From JBNAGF01 sp049801055 (lineage in GTDB: Bacteria; Pseudomonadota; Alphaproteobacteria; Rhodobacterales; Rhodobacteraceae), in assembly GCF_049801055.1 (NCBI RefSeq), contig NZ_JBNAGF010000001.1:62001-126000 (forward strand): 64,000 nucleotides of DNA. Direction: 5' to 3'. Of the stretch, positions 18,790 through 27,297 are shown piece after piece; position 1 is the first letter of the stretch; each line of letters opens with the position of its first letter. A program made the translations under genes and the position numbers. The notes under the pieces are model-generated. The model saw only the letters and a list, made by a program, of their open reading frames with translations, had not been told where the DNA came from and did no database searches.

Positions 18790-19872
18790 ATGGGAGCCTA
18801 TATCCTCAGACGCCTGCTCTTGGTCATACCGACCTTGCTAGGCATCATGATCATCAATTTCACGCTCGTGCAGTTCGTGCCCGGCGGCCCGGTCGAACAG
18901 ATCATCGCCCAGATGGAGGGTGGGGGCGACGTGTTCGAGGGCTTTGCCGGTGGCGCGGATATCGAGACAGAGTCTACTTCTGTAACGGATCGCTATGTCG
19001 GCGCCAGGGGGTTGCCTCCGGAATTCATTGAAGAACTTGAACGGGAATTCGGATTCGACAAACCGCCGCTCGAGCGGTTCCTGTCAATGATGGGGAATTA
19101 TCTGACGCTGGACTTCGGAGAGAGCTACTTCCGTTCGATCAGTGTGATTGATCTGGTGCTGGAGAAAATGCCGGTGTCGATTTCGCTTGGGCTCTGGTCG
19201 ACGATCATCGCCTACCTCGTGTCGATCCCGTTGGGGATACGCAAGGCGGTCAAGGACGGATCCAGTTTTGACACCTGGACCAGTGGCATGATCATCGTGG
19301 CTTATGCCATACCCGGTTTTCTCTTTGCGATTCTCTTGCTGGTTTTGTTTGCAGGCGGTTCGTATTGGCAGATCTTCCCGCTGCGGGGTTTGACGTCCGA
19401 CAATTGGCAGGATCTTAGCCTGCTGGGCAAGATCGGAGACTATTTCTGGCATATTGCTCTGCCGGTCATCGCCTCGACGATCTCGGCTTTTGCAACACTG
19501 ACTCTGTTGACCAAGAACTCCTTTCTGGACGAGATCAAGAAGCAATATGTCATGACCGCCCGCGCCAAGGGGTTGTCAGAACGCAAGGTGCTTTACGGCC
19601 ATGTGTTCCGAAACGCGATGCTGATCGTAATCGCGGGTTTCCCGGCGGTTTTCATCGGGGTGTTCTTTTCCGGCTCGCTGATCATCGAGACGATCTTTTC
19701 GCTCGATGGCCTTGGCCGTCTTGGATTCGAAGCCGCCGTCGCGCGGGACTACCCGGTTATCTTCGGGACGCTGTTCATATTCGGTCTGATGAGCCTCGTC
19801 GTCGGCATCCTCAGTGACATCATGTATGTGCTGGTCGATCCCCGTATCGACTTCGAAAGCCGGGAGGGATAA
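18790..19872 (+). CDS. yejB: ABC transporter permease, YejB-like
   Basis: 360-residue inner-membrane permease of the DppB/OppB class. It opens with MGAYILRRLLLVIPTLLGIMIINFTLVQFVPGGP. The YejB-type insertion is visible between residues about 40 and 90, followed by helices and the EAA loop (KKQYVMTARAKGLSERKVLYGHVFRNAM) that contacts the ATPase. It ends in VDPRIDFESREG. It sits 9 bp after yejA and directly abuts yejE. Confidence 0.93.
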   Translation: MGAYILRRLLLVIPTLLGIMIINFTLVQFVPGGPVEQIIAQMEGGGDVFEGFAGGADIETESTSVTDRYVGARGLPPEFIEELEREFGFDKPPLERFLSMMGNYLTLDFGESYFRSISVIDLVLEKMPVSISLGLWSTIIAYLVSIPLGIRKAVKDGSSFDTWTSGMIIVAYAIPGFLFAILLLVLFAGGSYWQIFPLRGLTSDNWQDLSLLGKIGDYFWHIALPVIASTISAFATLTLLTKNSFLDEIKKQYVMTARAKGLSERKVLYGHVFRNAMLIVIAGFPAVFIGVFFSGSLIIETIFSLDGLGRLGFEAAVARDYPVIFGTLFIFGLMSLVVGILSDIMYVLVDPRIDFESREG

Positions 19873-20979
19873 ATGGCGCTGTCCCCACTCAATCAGCGCC
19901 GCTGGCGCAATTTCCGGCGCAATTCCCGGGCATTCTGGTCGCTGATCATTTTCTCGGTGTTGTTCGGTCTGTCATTGCTGGCTGACTTTCTGGCCAATGA
20001 CAAACCGATCCTCGTGAGCTATCGTGGTGATCTGTTCACTCCGGTCTTCAATTTCTATCCCGAAACCACCTTTGGCGGCGATTTCCAGACCGAGGCGATC
20101 TATCGCGACCCGGAGGTGCAGTGCCTGATTGCATCTGGCGGAATCGAGGACTGTTTCGACGACCCTGAAGGCATCATCGAGGACATCGATGCCGGGACTT
20201 TCCAAGCGGATGATTTCGTCAAGGGTTGGGCGATCTGGCCGTTGATCCCCTATTCGTTCAACACCACTGTGGATCGCCCCGGTGCGGCGCCGTTGCCGCC
20301 CAACGGCCAGAACTGGCTAGGAACAGACGACACCAAACGCGACGTGCTTGCACGGGTCATCCACGGCTTTCGGCTATCCATCCTGTTCACTCTCATGGTG
20401 ACTGCCGCGGCCAGTATTGTGGGCGTAATTGCCGGTGCGGTGCAGGGCTACTTCGGGGGGTGGCTCGATCTGGTATTCCAGCGGATTATCGAAATCTGGT
20501 CGGCGACGCCGTCGCTATACGTGATCATCATCATGTTCGCGATCCTTGGCCGCAGTTTCTGGCTACTGGTAATCCTGATGGTCTTGTTTTCATGGACCGC
20601 GCTGGTGGGGGTTGTCCGGGCTGAGTTCCTGCGGGCCCGGAACCTCGAATATGTCCGGGCGGCCAAGGCGCTGGGTGTCGGCAACGTCACGATTATGTTT
20701 CGACACATGCTGCCCAATGCAATGGTTGCGACCCTGACCATGCTGCCGTTCATTGTAACCGGAACCATATCAGCACTGGCTTCGCTCGATTTCCTCGGGT
20801 TCGGTTTGCCGGCTTCGGCGCCCTCGCTGGGTGAATTGACCCTTCAGGCCAAGCAGAACCTGCAGGCCCCGTGGCTGGCGTTCACCGCCTTCTTCACCTT
20901 TGCCATTATGTTGTCTCTGTTGGTCTTCATTTTTGAAGGCATTCGCGACGCGTTCGATCCCAGAAAGACCTTTTCATGA
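19873..20979 (+). CDS. yejE: ABC transporter permease, YejE-like
   Basis: 368-residue second permease of the importer. The N-terminal helix (FWSLIIFSVLFGLSLLADFLAND) is followed by a large periplasmic segment typical of YejE, including PLPPNGQNWLGTDDTKRDVLARVIHG. The EAA loop is EYVRAAKALGVGNVTIMFRHMLPNAM and the C-terminus is GIRDAFDPRKTFS. It begins at the base after the yejB stop, and its stop overlaps the yejF start (ATGA). Confidence 0.93.
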   Translation: MALSPLNQRRWRNFRRNSRAFWSLIIFSVLFGLSLLADFLANDKPILVSYRGDLFTPVFNFYPETTFGGDFQTEAIYRDPEVQCLIASGGIEDCFDDPEGIIEDIDAGTFQADDFVKGWAIWPLIPYSFNTTVDRPGAAPLPPNGQNWLGTDDTKRDVLARVIHGFRLSILFTLMVTAAASIVGVIAGAVQGYFGGWLDLVFQRIIEIWSATPSLYVIIIMFAILGRSFWLLVILMVLFSWTALVGVVRAEFLRARNLEYVRAAKALGVGNVTIMFRHMLPNAMVATLTMLPFIVTGTISALASLDFLGFGLPASAPSLGELTLQAKQNLQAPWLAFTAFFTFAIMLSLLVFIFEGIRDAFDPRKTFS

Positions 20980-22553
20980 GCCTGCTCGATGTGAAAAACC
21001 TAAGGGTCTCGTTCCGGCAGGACGGACAGGTGACCGAAGCAGTCAGGGGCGTGTCCTTTTCTGTCGACCGGGGAGAAACGGTGGCTCTGGTTGGTGAGAG
21101 CGGATCAGGCAAATCGGTTTCTGCGTTGTCCACTGTATCGCTTCTGGGCGACAGCGCCGAAGTCAGCGGGTCGGTAACCTATCACGGCAAAGAAATGATC
21201 GGCGCGTCCGAACAGAAGCTCATGGAGGTGCGCGGCAACGACATCAGCTTCATCTTTCAGGAGCCGATGACGTCTCTCAACCCACTGCACACCATCGAAA
21301 AACAGATGGCCGAAAGCCTTGCGTTGCATCAGGCTCTGGCCGGCGACGCAGCGCGTGCCCGCATTCTTGAACTGCTGAACAAGGTGGGTATCCGCGATCC
21401 CGAGGATCGTCTTGGCAGTTATCCGCACCAGCTTTCCGGTGGGCAACGACAGCGCGTGATGATCGCCATGGCGCTCGCCAACAAGCCCGACGTTCTGATC
21501 GCGGACGAGCCGACAACGGCGCTGGACGTAACCATTCAGGCGCAGATCCTGGACCTGCTGGCCGAGTTGAAATCGGCCGAAGACATGGGTCTCCTCTTTA
21601 TCACTCACGATTTGGGCATTGTCCGTCGGATTGCCGACCGTGTTTGCGTGATGAAAGATGGAGAAATCGTCGAGACCGGGCCAACCTCTGAGATCTTCGA
21701 TAATCCCCAGCATGCCTATACCCGCAGACTGTTGGGCGCGGAGCCTGCCGGCTCTCCCGACCCGGTTCCGGAGACCTCGGAAGAGATCGCCCGAACGGAT
21801 CATCTCAAGGTCTGGTTTCCGATCCAAAAGGGGTTGATGAAGCGAACGGTCGGATATGTTAAGGCCGTCAATGATGCTTCGATCCGGGTGCGGGCCGGTG
21901 AGACGCTGGGCATCGTGGGCGAATCCGGCTCAGGCAAGACGACGCTGGCACTGGCCATGATGCGCTTGATCGCGTCCGAGGGTGGTATCACCTATCGCGA
22001 AGAAGACGTACGCAAATGGTCGACGCGGGAATTGCGGCGGTTGCGCAAGGACATGCAGATCGTGTTTCAGGATCCGTTCGGATCCCTGTCGCCACGTATG
22101 ACCTGCGCGCAGATCATTTCCGAGGGGCTGGCGATCCACAAGATTGACCCGCACCGCGCCCCGCGTGAACTGGTCGCCGAGGTTATGACGGAGGTAGGGC
22201 TGGACCCTCAATCTATGGACCGGTATCCGCATGAGTTTTCGGGCGGGCAGAGGCAACGCATCGCCATTGCGAGAGCAATGGTTCTGCGCCCGAAACTGCT
22301 GGTGCTGGACGAGCCGACCTCGGCGCTCGATATGACGGTTCAGGTGCAGATTGTGGAGTTGTTGAGAGACCTCCAGCGTAAGTATGGGCTGGCTTACCTG
22401 TTCATCAGCCACGATCTGAAAGTCGTGAGGGCGATGTCCCATCAGGTCGTCGTCATGCGCAACGGCGATATCGTCGAGACGGGTGCGGCCGAAGATCTGT
22501 TTGAGAATGCCCGGACCGACTACACAAGAACGCTGATCGCAGCGGCAGGCTAA
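20976..22553 (+). CDS. yejF: Dual-domain ABC transporter ATP-binding protein, YejF-like
   Basis: 525-residue cytoplasmic ATPase with two complete nucleotide-binding domains. Each has a Walker A (GESGSGKS, near residues 36 and 311), a signature (LSGGQRQRV and FSGGQRQRI) and a Walker B (LIADEPTTALD and LVLDEPTSALD). Fusion of both ATPases in one chain is typical of YejF and related peptide importers. The four-base overlap with yejE indicates translational coupling. It completes a yejABEF operon without any associated peptidase or resistance gene. Confidence 0.93.
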   Translation: MSLLDVKNLRVSFRQDGQVTEAVRGVSFSVDRGETVALVGESGSGKSVSALSTVSLLGDSAEVSGSVTYHGKEMIGASEQKLMEVRGNDISFIFQEPMTSLNPLHTIEKQMAESLALHQALAGDAARARILELLNKVGIRDPEDRLGSYPHQLSGGQRQRVMIAMALANKPDVLIADEPTTALDVTIQAQILDLLAELKSAEDMGLLFITHDLGIVRRIADRVCVMKDGEIVETGPTSEIFDNPQHAYTRRLLGAEPAGSPDPVPETSEEIARTDHLKVWFPIQKGLMKRTVGYVKAVNDASIRVRAGETLGIVGESGSGKTTLALAMMRLIASEGGITYREEDVRKWSTRELRRLRKDMQIVFQDPFGSLSPRMTCAQIISEGLAIHKIDPHRAPRELVAEVMTEVGLDPQSMDRYPHEFSGGQRQRIAIARAMVLRPKLLVLDEPTSALDMTVQVQIVELLRDLQRKYGLAYLFISHDLKVVRAMSHQVVVMRNGDIVETGAAEDLFENARTDYTRTLIAAAG

Positions 22554-22565
22554 ACCCGCCGCACC

Positions 22566-22606
22566 CGTCGCAAAAGATCGTGGCGGTCTCCGCCTCAGCT
22601 GCGACG
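22566..22606. terminator. Possible terminator hairpin between yejF and the EF-G-like gene
   Basis: CGTCGCA (22566-22572) pairs with TGCGACG (22600-22606). A smaller stem GGCGG/CCGCC lies inside the loop. It sits between two convergent stops, but no T-tract follows, so the role as terminator is tentative. Confidence 0.3.
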
Positions 22607-22618
22607 ACCCCGAGGTGA

Positions 22619-24547
22619 TCAGGCGACCACCTCCTTTTCCTTGTTTGTCTTTGGAACCGGCCCGCGTAACTCCTCGTAGTGGTCAAAGCTAAGGTCCACC
22701 CAGCCGGTGCCGCGCGTGGCGCTGGCGATGGATCGGTTCAGTTCAGCTTCGGCAACCGCCGGCAGCAGGGCATTGAAAATCTCCCAGCCTGACGAATCGG
22801 GATTTCCCTCAAAGCCCAGAACCTGCCCCTGCAGGCTTGAAATTACCGGAACGAGATCACCCACGAAATCTGAGGGCAGGTGGATTTCGGCCCTCAGGAT
22901 AGGTTGCAGTACGACAGGTTTGGCTTCTCGCAGGGCTTCGCGGACCGCAGATTTTCCGGCGGTGCGGAACGCGAAGTCCGAGCTGTCGACTGAATGGTGC
23001 TTTCCATCCTTGAGCGTCACCTGAACGTCCACCACGGGAAATCCCTGCGGCCCTTCGACCAAAGCATCTTTGGCACCATGTTCAACGGCGGGAATATAGT
23101 TGCGCGGAACAGCACCGCCTTTCACCACTTCGTCAAAGGAAAAGCCGCTGCCACGGGGCAGCGGGGCGAGCTGGATCACCACGTCGGCGAACTGACCTGC
23201 ACCGCCAGACTGTTTGCGGTGGCGATAGTGATGTTCGATCGGCTTCTGGATCGTTTCGCGATAGGCTGTTTCGACCGGTTCCGTAGTGACTTCGATGCCG
23301 AAATCGGCGGCCAGCTTCTCGGAAACCCGGCGCAGGTGTTGCGGGCCTTGCGCGCCAAGCACTGCATGGCCGCTGTTTTCGTCTTGTGACAGAGACAGCC
23401 CGGGATCGATCTCTGCCATTCTGGACAACGCATTGGACAGTCGCACATCATCGCGCTCATGGGTCGGCATTACCACTTGCCGATAAGAAGGCGACCGAGC
23501 CTTGGCCCATCCCGGCAACTCTTCGGCATCCGTCTTGTCATAGAGCCTGCCGGGAACAAGGTGATCGGATTTCACCGCCAGACCAATCTCGCCGGCGGCC
23601 AGCTTGTCGACTGGAGTTTTGCCGTCCAGCGCCGTGAGACTGCCGATTGTCTCTCCGCCCAGCGGCTCATGCGCTGCCACTCCGGCCTTGAGGCCGCGTA
23701 ACACAGTAATCTTGCCAATATGCTTCTTCACATCGGCAAATCCGGCAATGGCAAGGGTCTCTCCGCCGGCCTCGTCACGGTCTCGGGCAATGTCGAATTC
23801 CGGTGCTTCGTGACGCAGTGCTTTCATCAGCCGTGTAAGGCCGTTGCTGTGGCTGGCCGCTCCCAGATAGGCCGGTATCAGTTGATGGTGTTGCAGAACT
23901 TGAGCCGCAAGATCGAATATCTCGGCACTTGGCGGTTGCTTGTCCTCGATCAATTGCTCAAGCAGGTTGTCGTCGAAATCCGACAGGGCCTCCAAAAGTT
24001 CCGTCCGGGCTTCCTGTTCCCGTTCCACGGTGGAATCCGGCAGTTCGATCAGAGCCGAAGGTTCGCCCTCGCGATACTTCCATGCGCGTTCCGAAATCAG
24101 GTCAACGGCACCTACGACCTGATCGCCTTCACGAATGGGAACCTGGCGCAGCGTAATGTGATGGGTGCAATAGGTTTGGAGAGCTGCAACGATATCGCGA
24201 ATTCGACCGCCGGGATGGTCCATACGGTTGATGAACAGAACCGCGGGAATGCCCGCTTCTTCAACCAAACGCAGGTAGGGGGCACAAAGCACCGCCGCAT
24301 CGGGATCAGGTGGCACTACCACCACCGCCGCATCCGAGATTGCCATTGCCGGTCCGACATAGGCCAGTGCGTCACCGCCGCCATCCACGTCGACGGCCAT
24401 CCACGGTTCGCCGAGATAGTCAAAGCCGTAAAGCCCTACAACGCCGCCAAGATCGAAACGGGTCGCGCGCCCATCCAGACCGCTCAACGCCTGAACAAGG
24501 GTTGATTTGCCTGATTGAGACGGTCCGATAACGGTAAATACACGCAT
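22619..24547 (-). CDS. Elongation factor G-like protein (EF-G paralogue with divergent GTPase motifs)
   Basis: 642-residue relative of translational GTPase EF-G. Domains II-V are recognisable, including ETIQKPIEHHYRHRKQSGGAGQFADVVIQLAPLPRG and the C-terminal PILRAEIHLPSDFVGDLVPVISSLQGQVLGFEG. The G domain is odd: the P-loop is GPSQSGKST (8-16), G3 is DVDGG (53-57) where EF-G has DTPGH, and G4 is NRMD (107-110). Only about 40 residues separate G1 and G3, so switch I is shortened. GTP hydrolysis and ribosome function are therefore doubtful. The ATG at 24547 follows GGAAAGGAAG. Its role in the cell is unknown. Confidence 0.88.
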   Translation of the reverse strand: MRVFTVIGPSQSGKSTLVQALSGLDGRATRFDLGGVVGLYGFDYLGEPWMAVDVDGGGDALAYVGPAMAISDAAVVVVPPDPDAAVLCAPYLRLVEEAGIPAVLFINRMDHPGGRIRDIVAALQTYCTHHITLRQVPIREGDQVVGAVDLISERAWKYREGEPSALIELPDSTVEREQEARTELLEALSDFDDNLLEQLIEDKQPPSAEIFDLAAQVLQHHQLIPAYLGAASHSNGLTRLMKALRHEAPEFDIARDRDEAGGETLAIAGFADVKKHIGKITVLRGLKAGVAAHEPLGGETIGSLTALDGKTPVDKLAAGEIGLAVKSDHLVPGRLYDKTDAEELPGWAKARSPSYRQVVMPTHERDDVRLSNALSRMAEIDPGLSLSQDENSGHAVLGAQGPQHLRRVSEKLAADFGIEVTTEPVETAYRETIQKPIEHHYRHRKQSGGAGQFADVVIQLAPLPRGSGFSFDEVVKGGAVPRNYIPAVEHGAKDALVEGPQGFPVVDVQVTLKDGKHHSVDSSDFAFRTAGKSAVREALREAKPVVLQPILRAEIHLPSDFVGDLVPVISSLQGQVLGFEGNPDSSGWEIFNALLPAVAEAELNRSIASATRGTGWVDLSFDHYEELRGPVPKTNKEKEVVA

Positions 24548-24754
24548 GAGAGCTTCCTTTCCTTGCACCTTGCCATCCACCGGCGCCATCAACTGGCGCC
24601 TTCCCCGGGCGGCTGCACGAAAGGTCCGGGCGGAGATTTCCGCACGTCTTGATCGGGATTCGACCTGCCTCACCCGCGATCCGAATGCATCGCGGGCAAG
24701 ATTGAGTGTCGGGAGTTTACTGGGGTTACGTCAAGCCCCGCATTTCTCCACCGC

Positions 24755-26110
24755 TCAGATGGCCGAGCTGTGCCCCGCCTTGGAAAGGTCATACGCGTCA
24801 AAGCTGCGCGCAATCATACGGGTCAGGGGCCGGGCCTCTTCCGGGATGAAAAGCCCGTTGTCCGAGAGTTTCAGCAATCCGTCAAAGGCGTCATTCGCAT
24901 CCCTGAACATTTCGAAAAGCGCACCGCGGGATATGTCGAAACTGCCCATGATCTCGTCGACATCAATGCAAAAGTCGCACATCAATGCCTCGATCAGGCG
25001 CGCGCGCAGAAGGTCTTCGCCTTTGAATGTATGACCGCGCGAAGTCGAGAATCGCCCGTCGCGGATCGCCGATGTATGTGCCGAGGTGGCCGGTGCATTC
25101 TGGGCGTATCCCTTTGGGAACCGCGAAATCGAAGACGCCCCAACCCCGATCAGGGCCTGCGCTTGGTCATCGGTGTAGCCCTGGAAATTGCGTTTGAGCT
25201 GACCGGCCCTGAGCGCCTTTGTCAAACCGTCATCCTGCGTGGCAAAATGATCGATGCCGATTTCAGCGTAGTTGTCCCACAGGAACAACTGCCGTGCGGT
25301 TTCGAACAGCATCAGGCGTTCTTCGGGCGTGGGCAGCGCATCCGATGGGATCAGCTGCTGGCGTTTGGCCATCCAAGGCACGTGTGCATACCCATAGAGC
25401 GCCACCCGGTCCGGGTTGAGAGACAGCAGCTTTTGCACGCTTTCCGTCATTCGGGCCTTGGTCTGGTGGGGTAAGCCAAAGAGAATATCAGCGTTCAAGC
25501 TCTCGATGCCGCGGTCACGGATCATTTCAACCGCTTTGCGGGTTACGTCATAGCCCTGAAGCCGACCGATAGTTTTCTGAATATCTTCGTCGAAATCCTG
25601 AACCCCGATCGAAGCCCGATTCATGCCCGCGCGCGACAAGGCATCCAGCCGGTCCCCGTCGATCTCATTGGGGTCGATTTCGACCGAAAATTCGGCGCCA
25701 TCGCCCAGAGGCGCGACCTCGAAGATTGATGCGGCCAGATCTTCCATCAGCCCCGCCGAGAGAAGAGTCGGAGTTCCGCCGCCCCAGTGCAACCGCGATA
25801 GGGTGATTCCTTCGGGTAGCTTGCGCTTGAGCAGGTTGAGCTCGGCCTTGAGGACCTCGACATACGCGACAACAGGCGCATCAGTCTGCGTGCCCTGCGT
25901 TCTGCAGGCGCAGAACCAGCACAAGCGGCGGCAGAACGGAACATGGATATACAGAGAGATCGAACCGTTTGGTTCCAACTCCGAAATCCATTCTCCATAA
26001 CGGTCAGGCCCCACGTCATTGCTGAAGTGGGGCGCGGTCGGGTAGCTGGTATAACGTGGCACTTTCGCGTCAAATAATCCCAGCCGGGACAAATCGGATT
26101 TTGCTATCAT
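24755..26110 (-). CDS. hemN: Oxygen-independent coproporphyrinogen III oxidase (radical SAM)
   Basis: Anaerobic decarboxylation of coproporphyrinogen III to protoporphyrinogen IX in haem synthesis. The 451-residue product begins with YTSYPTAPHFS and has the radical-SAM cluster C60-x3-C64-x2-C67-x-C69 (FCRRLCWFCAC), WGGGTPT and the HemN-type C-terminal domain. The length and CxxxCxxCxC pattern indicate true HemN rather than HemW. The ATG at 26110-26108 has no Shine-Dalgarno, and a -10-like TATTAC lies only 10-15 bases before it, so the mRNA may be leaderless. The FNR box at 26146-26159 is placed for activation. Divergent from fnrL. Confidence 0.96.
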   Translation of the reverse strand: MIAKSDLSRLGLFDAKVPRYTSYPTAPHFSNDVGPDRYGEWISELEPNGSISLYIHVPFCRRLCWFCACRTQGTQTDAPVVAYVEVLKAELNLLKRKLPEGITLSRLHWGGGTPTLLSAGLMEDLAASIFEVAPLGDGAEFSVEIDPNEIDGDRLDALSRAGMNRASIGVQDFDEDIQKTIGRLQGYDVTRKAVEMIRDRGIESLNADILFGLPHQTKARMTESVQKLLSLNPDRVALYGYAHVPWMAKRQQLIPSDALPTPEERLMLFETARQLFLWDNYAEIGIDHFATQDDGLTKALRAGQLKRNFQGYTDDQAQALIGVGASSISRFPKGYAQNAPATSAHTSAIRDGRFSTSRGHTFKGEDLLRARLIEALMCDFCIDVDEIMGSFDISRGALFEMFRDANDAFDGLLKLSDNGLFIPEEARPLTRMIARSFDAYDLSKAGHSSAI

Positions 26111-26119
26111 GAGATGTAT

Positions 26120-26125
26120 GTAATA
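26120..26125 (-). promoter_or_regulatory. Candidate -10 element of hemN
   Basis: TATTAC on the minus strand (26125-26120) lies where a class II FNR promoter needs it, given the box centred at 26152.5. Transcription would then start about one to four bases before the hemN ATG. Confidence 0.45.
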
Positions 26126-26145
26126 AGTGACTCTCTGACAAAGCT

Positions 26146-26159
26146 TTGACCCAGATCAA
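26146..26159. promoter_or_regulatory. FNR/FnrL box between hemN and fnrL
   Basis: TTGACCCAGATCAA matches the TTGAT-N4-ATCAA consensus at nine of ten fixed positions. It is centred about 42 bp upstream of the hemN ATG, the activator position if transcription starts at the codon. It is also only about 21 bp upstream of the fnrL ATG, where binding would be expected to block fnrL transcription (autorepression). Confidence 0.85.
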
Positions 26160-26173
26160 TTGGGACCAAATTG

Positions 26174-26914
26174 ATGAACGCGCCTGGTCAATCCATTCCG
26201 CACACCTGTGCCGACTGCCCAATCCGGCATCGGGCCGTATGTGCCCATTGCGAACCCAATGAGCTCGATGAGCTTGAGGGGATCAAATACTATCGCAACA
26301 TCGAAGCCGGCCAGACGATCATCTGGTCAGGTGACCAGATGAATTTTGTCGGGTCGGTGGTGTCGGGTATCGCCACGCTGACCCAAACAATGGAAGATGG
26401 CAGAACCCAGATGGTCGGGATGCTTCTTCCCTCTGACTTTGTGGGGCGGCCGGGCCGCGAAAGTTCACCGTATGATGTGGTGGCAACCACAGATCTGGTC
26501 ATGTGCTGTTTTCGCAAGGCTCCGTTCGAAGATCTGATGAGCCGGACTCCGCATATTGCGCACCGGCTGCTGGAAATGACCTTGGACGAACTGGATGCTG
26601 CCCGGGAATGGATGCTGGTTCTGGGGCGCAAAACCGCGCGCGAGAAGATCGCAAGCCTGTTGTCGATCATTGCGCGTCGCGATGCGTCGTTGTCCAAGAA
26701 CGGGCGCGGCAAGATGGTCTTTGATCTTCCACTGACGCGCGAGGCGATGGCCGACTACCTTGGCCTGACGCTGGAAACGGTGAGCCGGCAGATGTCGGCG
26801 CTGAAGAAGGACGGCGTCATACTGCTGGAAGGCAAGCGGCATGTTACTATCCCGGATATGCGTCGTCTGATGGACGAAGCCGGGGACGACAGCGACGGCG
26901 GATTTCTGGTCTGA
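26174..26914 (+). CDS. fnrL: FnrL, oxygen-sensing Crp/Fnr family regulator
   Basis: Global regulator of micro-oxic and anaerobic genes. The 246-residue product has N-terminal cysteines at 12, 15, 23 and 26 and an internal pair at 111-112, giving ligands for an oxygen-labile [4Fe-4S] cluster. A cyclic-nucleotide-fold domain is followed by a helix-turn-helix with recognition helix ETVSRQ, whose E..SR pattern suits TTGAT half-sites. The ATG at 26174 is preferred over TTG at 26171. The ribosome site is weak (TGGGACC). Divergent from hemN. Three boxes it probably binds lie at 26146, 28221 and 32011. Confidence 0.95.
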   Translation: MNAPGQSIPHTCADCPIRHRAVCAHCEPNELDELEGIKYYRNIEAGQTIIWSGDQMNFVGSVVSGIATLTQTMEDGRTQMVGMLLPSDFVGRPGRESSPYDVVATTDLVMCCFRKAPFEDLMSRTPHIAHRLLEMTLDELDAAREWMLVLGRKTAREKIASLLSIIARRDASLSKNGRGKMVFDLPLTREAMADYLGLTLETVSRQMSALKKDGVILLEGKRHVTIPDMRRLMDEAGDDSDGGFLV

Positions 26915-26956
26915 ACATCAGAGCGTCCGCACCGGAACAAAAACAGCGGAGGCTCA

Positions 26957-27214
26957 ATGGAATTCAACAGCGTTTTTGCAATGGTGATTGTCGGCGCGCT
27001 CGCGGGCTGGCTTTCGGGCAAGCTGATGCAGGGCAGCGGATTTGGGCTGATCGGAAATATCGTGGTCGGGATTGTAGGGGCCTTCGCCGCCGGTTTGATC
27101 TTTCCTGCGCTGGGCTTTTCGGTCGGAGGAGGTTTTTTTGCCTCAGTGTTTCACGCGACGATTGGCGCGGTCATTCTTCTGGTTCTGATCAACCTGATCC
27201 GAAAGAGCGCATAG
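26957..27214 (+). CDS. GlsB/YeaQ/YmgE family stress-response membrane protein
   Basis: 85-residue very hydrophobic protein with three predicted membrane helices and glycine-rich turns (VIVGALAGWLSGKLMQGSGFGLIGNIVVGIVGAF... ATIGAVILLVLINLIRK). This is the transglycosylase-associated/GlsB family; despite that name no catalytic activity is established. AGCGGAGGCTCA precedes the ATG. It lies 42 bp after fnrL, so read-through from fnrL is possible, and a hairpin terminator follows. Confidence 0.9.
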   Translation: MEFNSVFAMVIVGALAGWLSGKLMQGSGFGLIGNIVVGIVGAFAAGLIFPALGFSVGGGFFASVFHATIGAVILLVLINLIRKSA

Positions 27215-27247
27215 GCGCCCGCGTTTAACTCTGGAAACCGATGATAC

Positions 27248-27275
27248 AACGCCCCGCCGCGAAGGATGGGGCGTT
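27248..27275. terminator. Hairpin between convergent glsB-like and usp genes
   Basis: AACGCCCC (27248-27255) and GGGGCGTT (27268-27275) form a perfect 8-bp stem with a 12-nt loop. It is in place to serve both flanking transcripts. T-tracts are weak on both strands. Confidence 0.5.
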
Positions 27276-27297
27276 CACATTATAAATGTGCTGGCTA

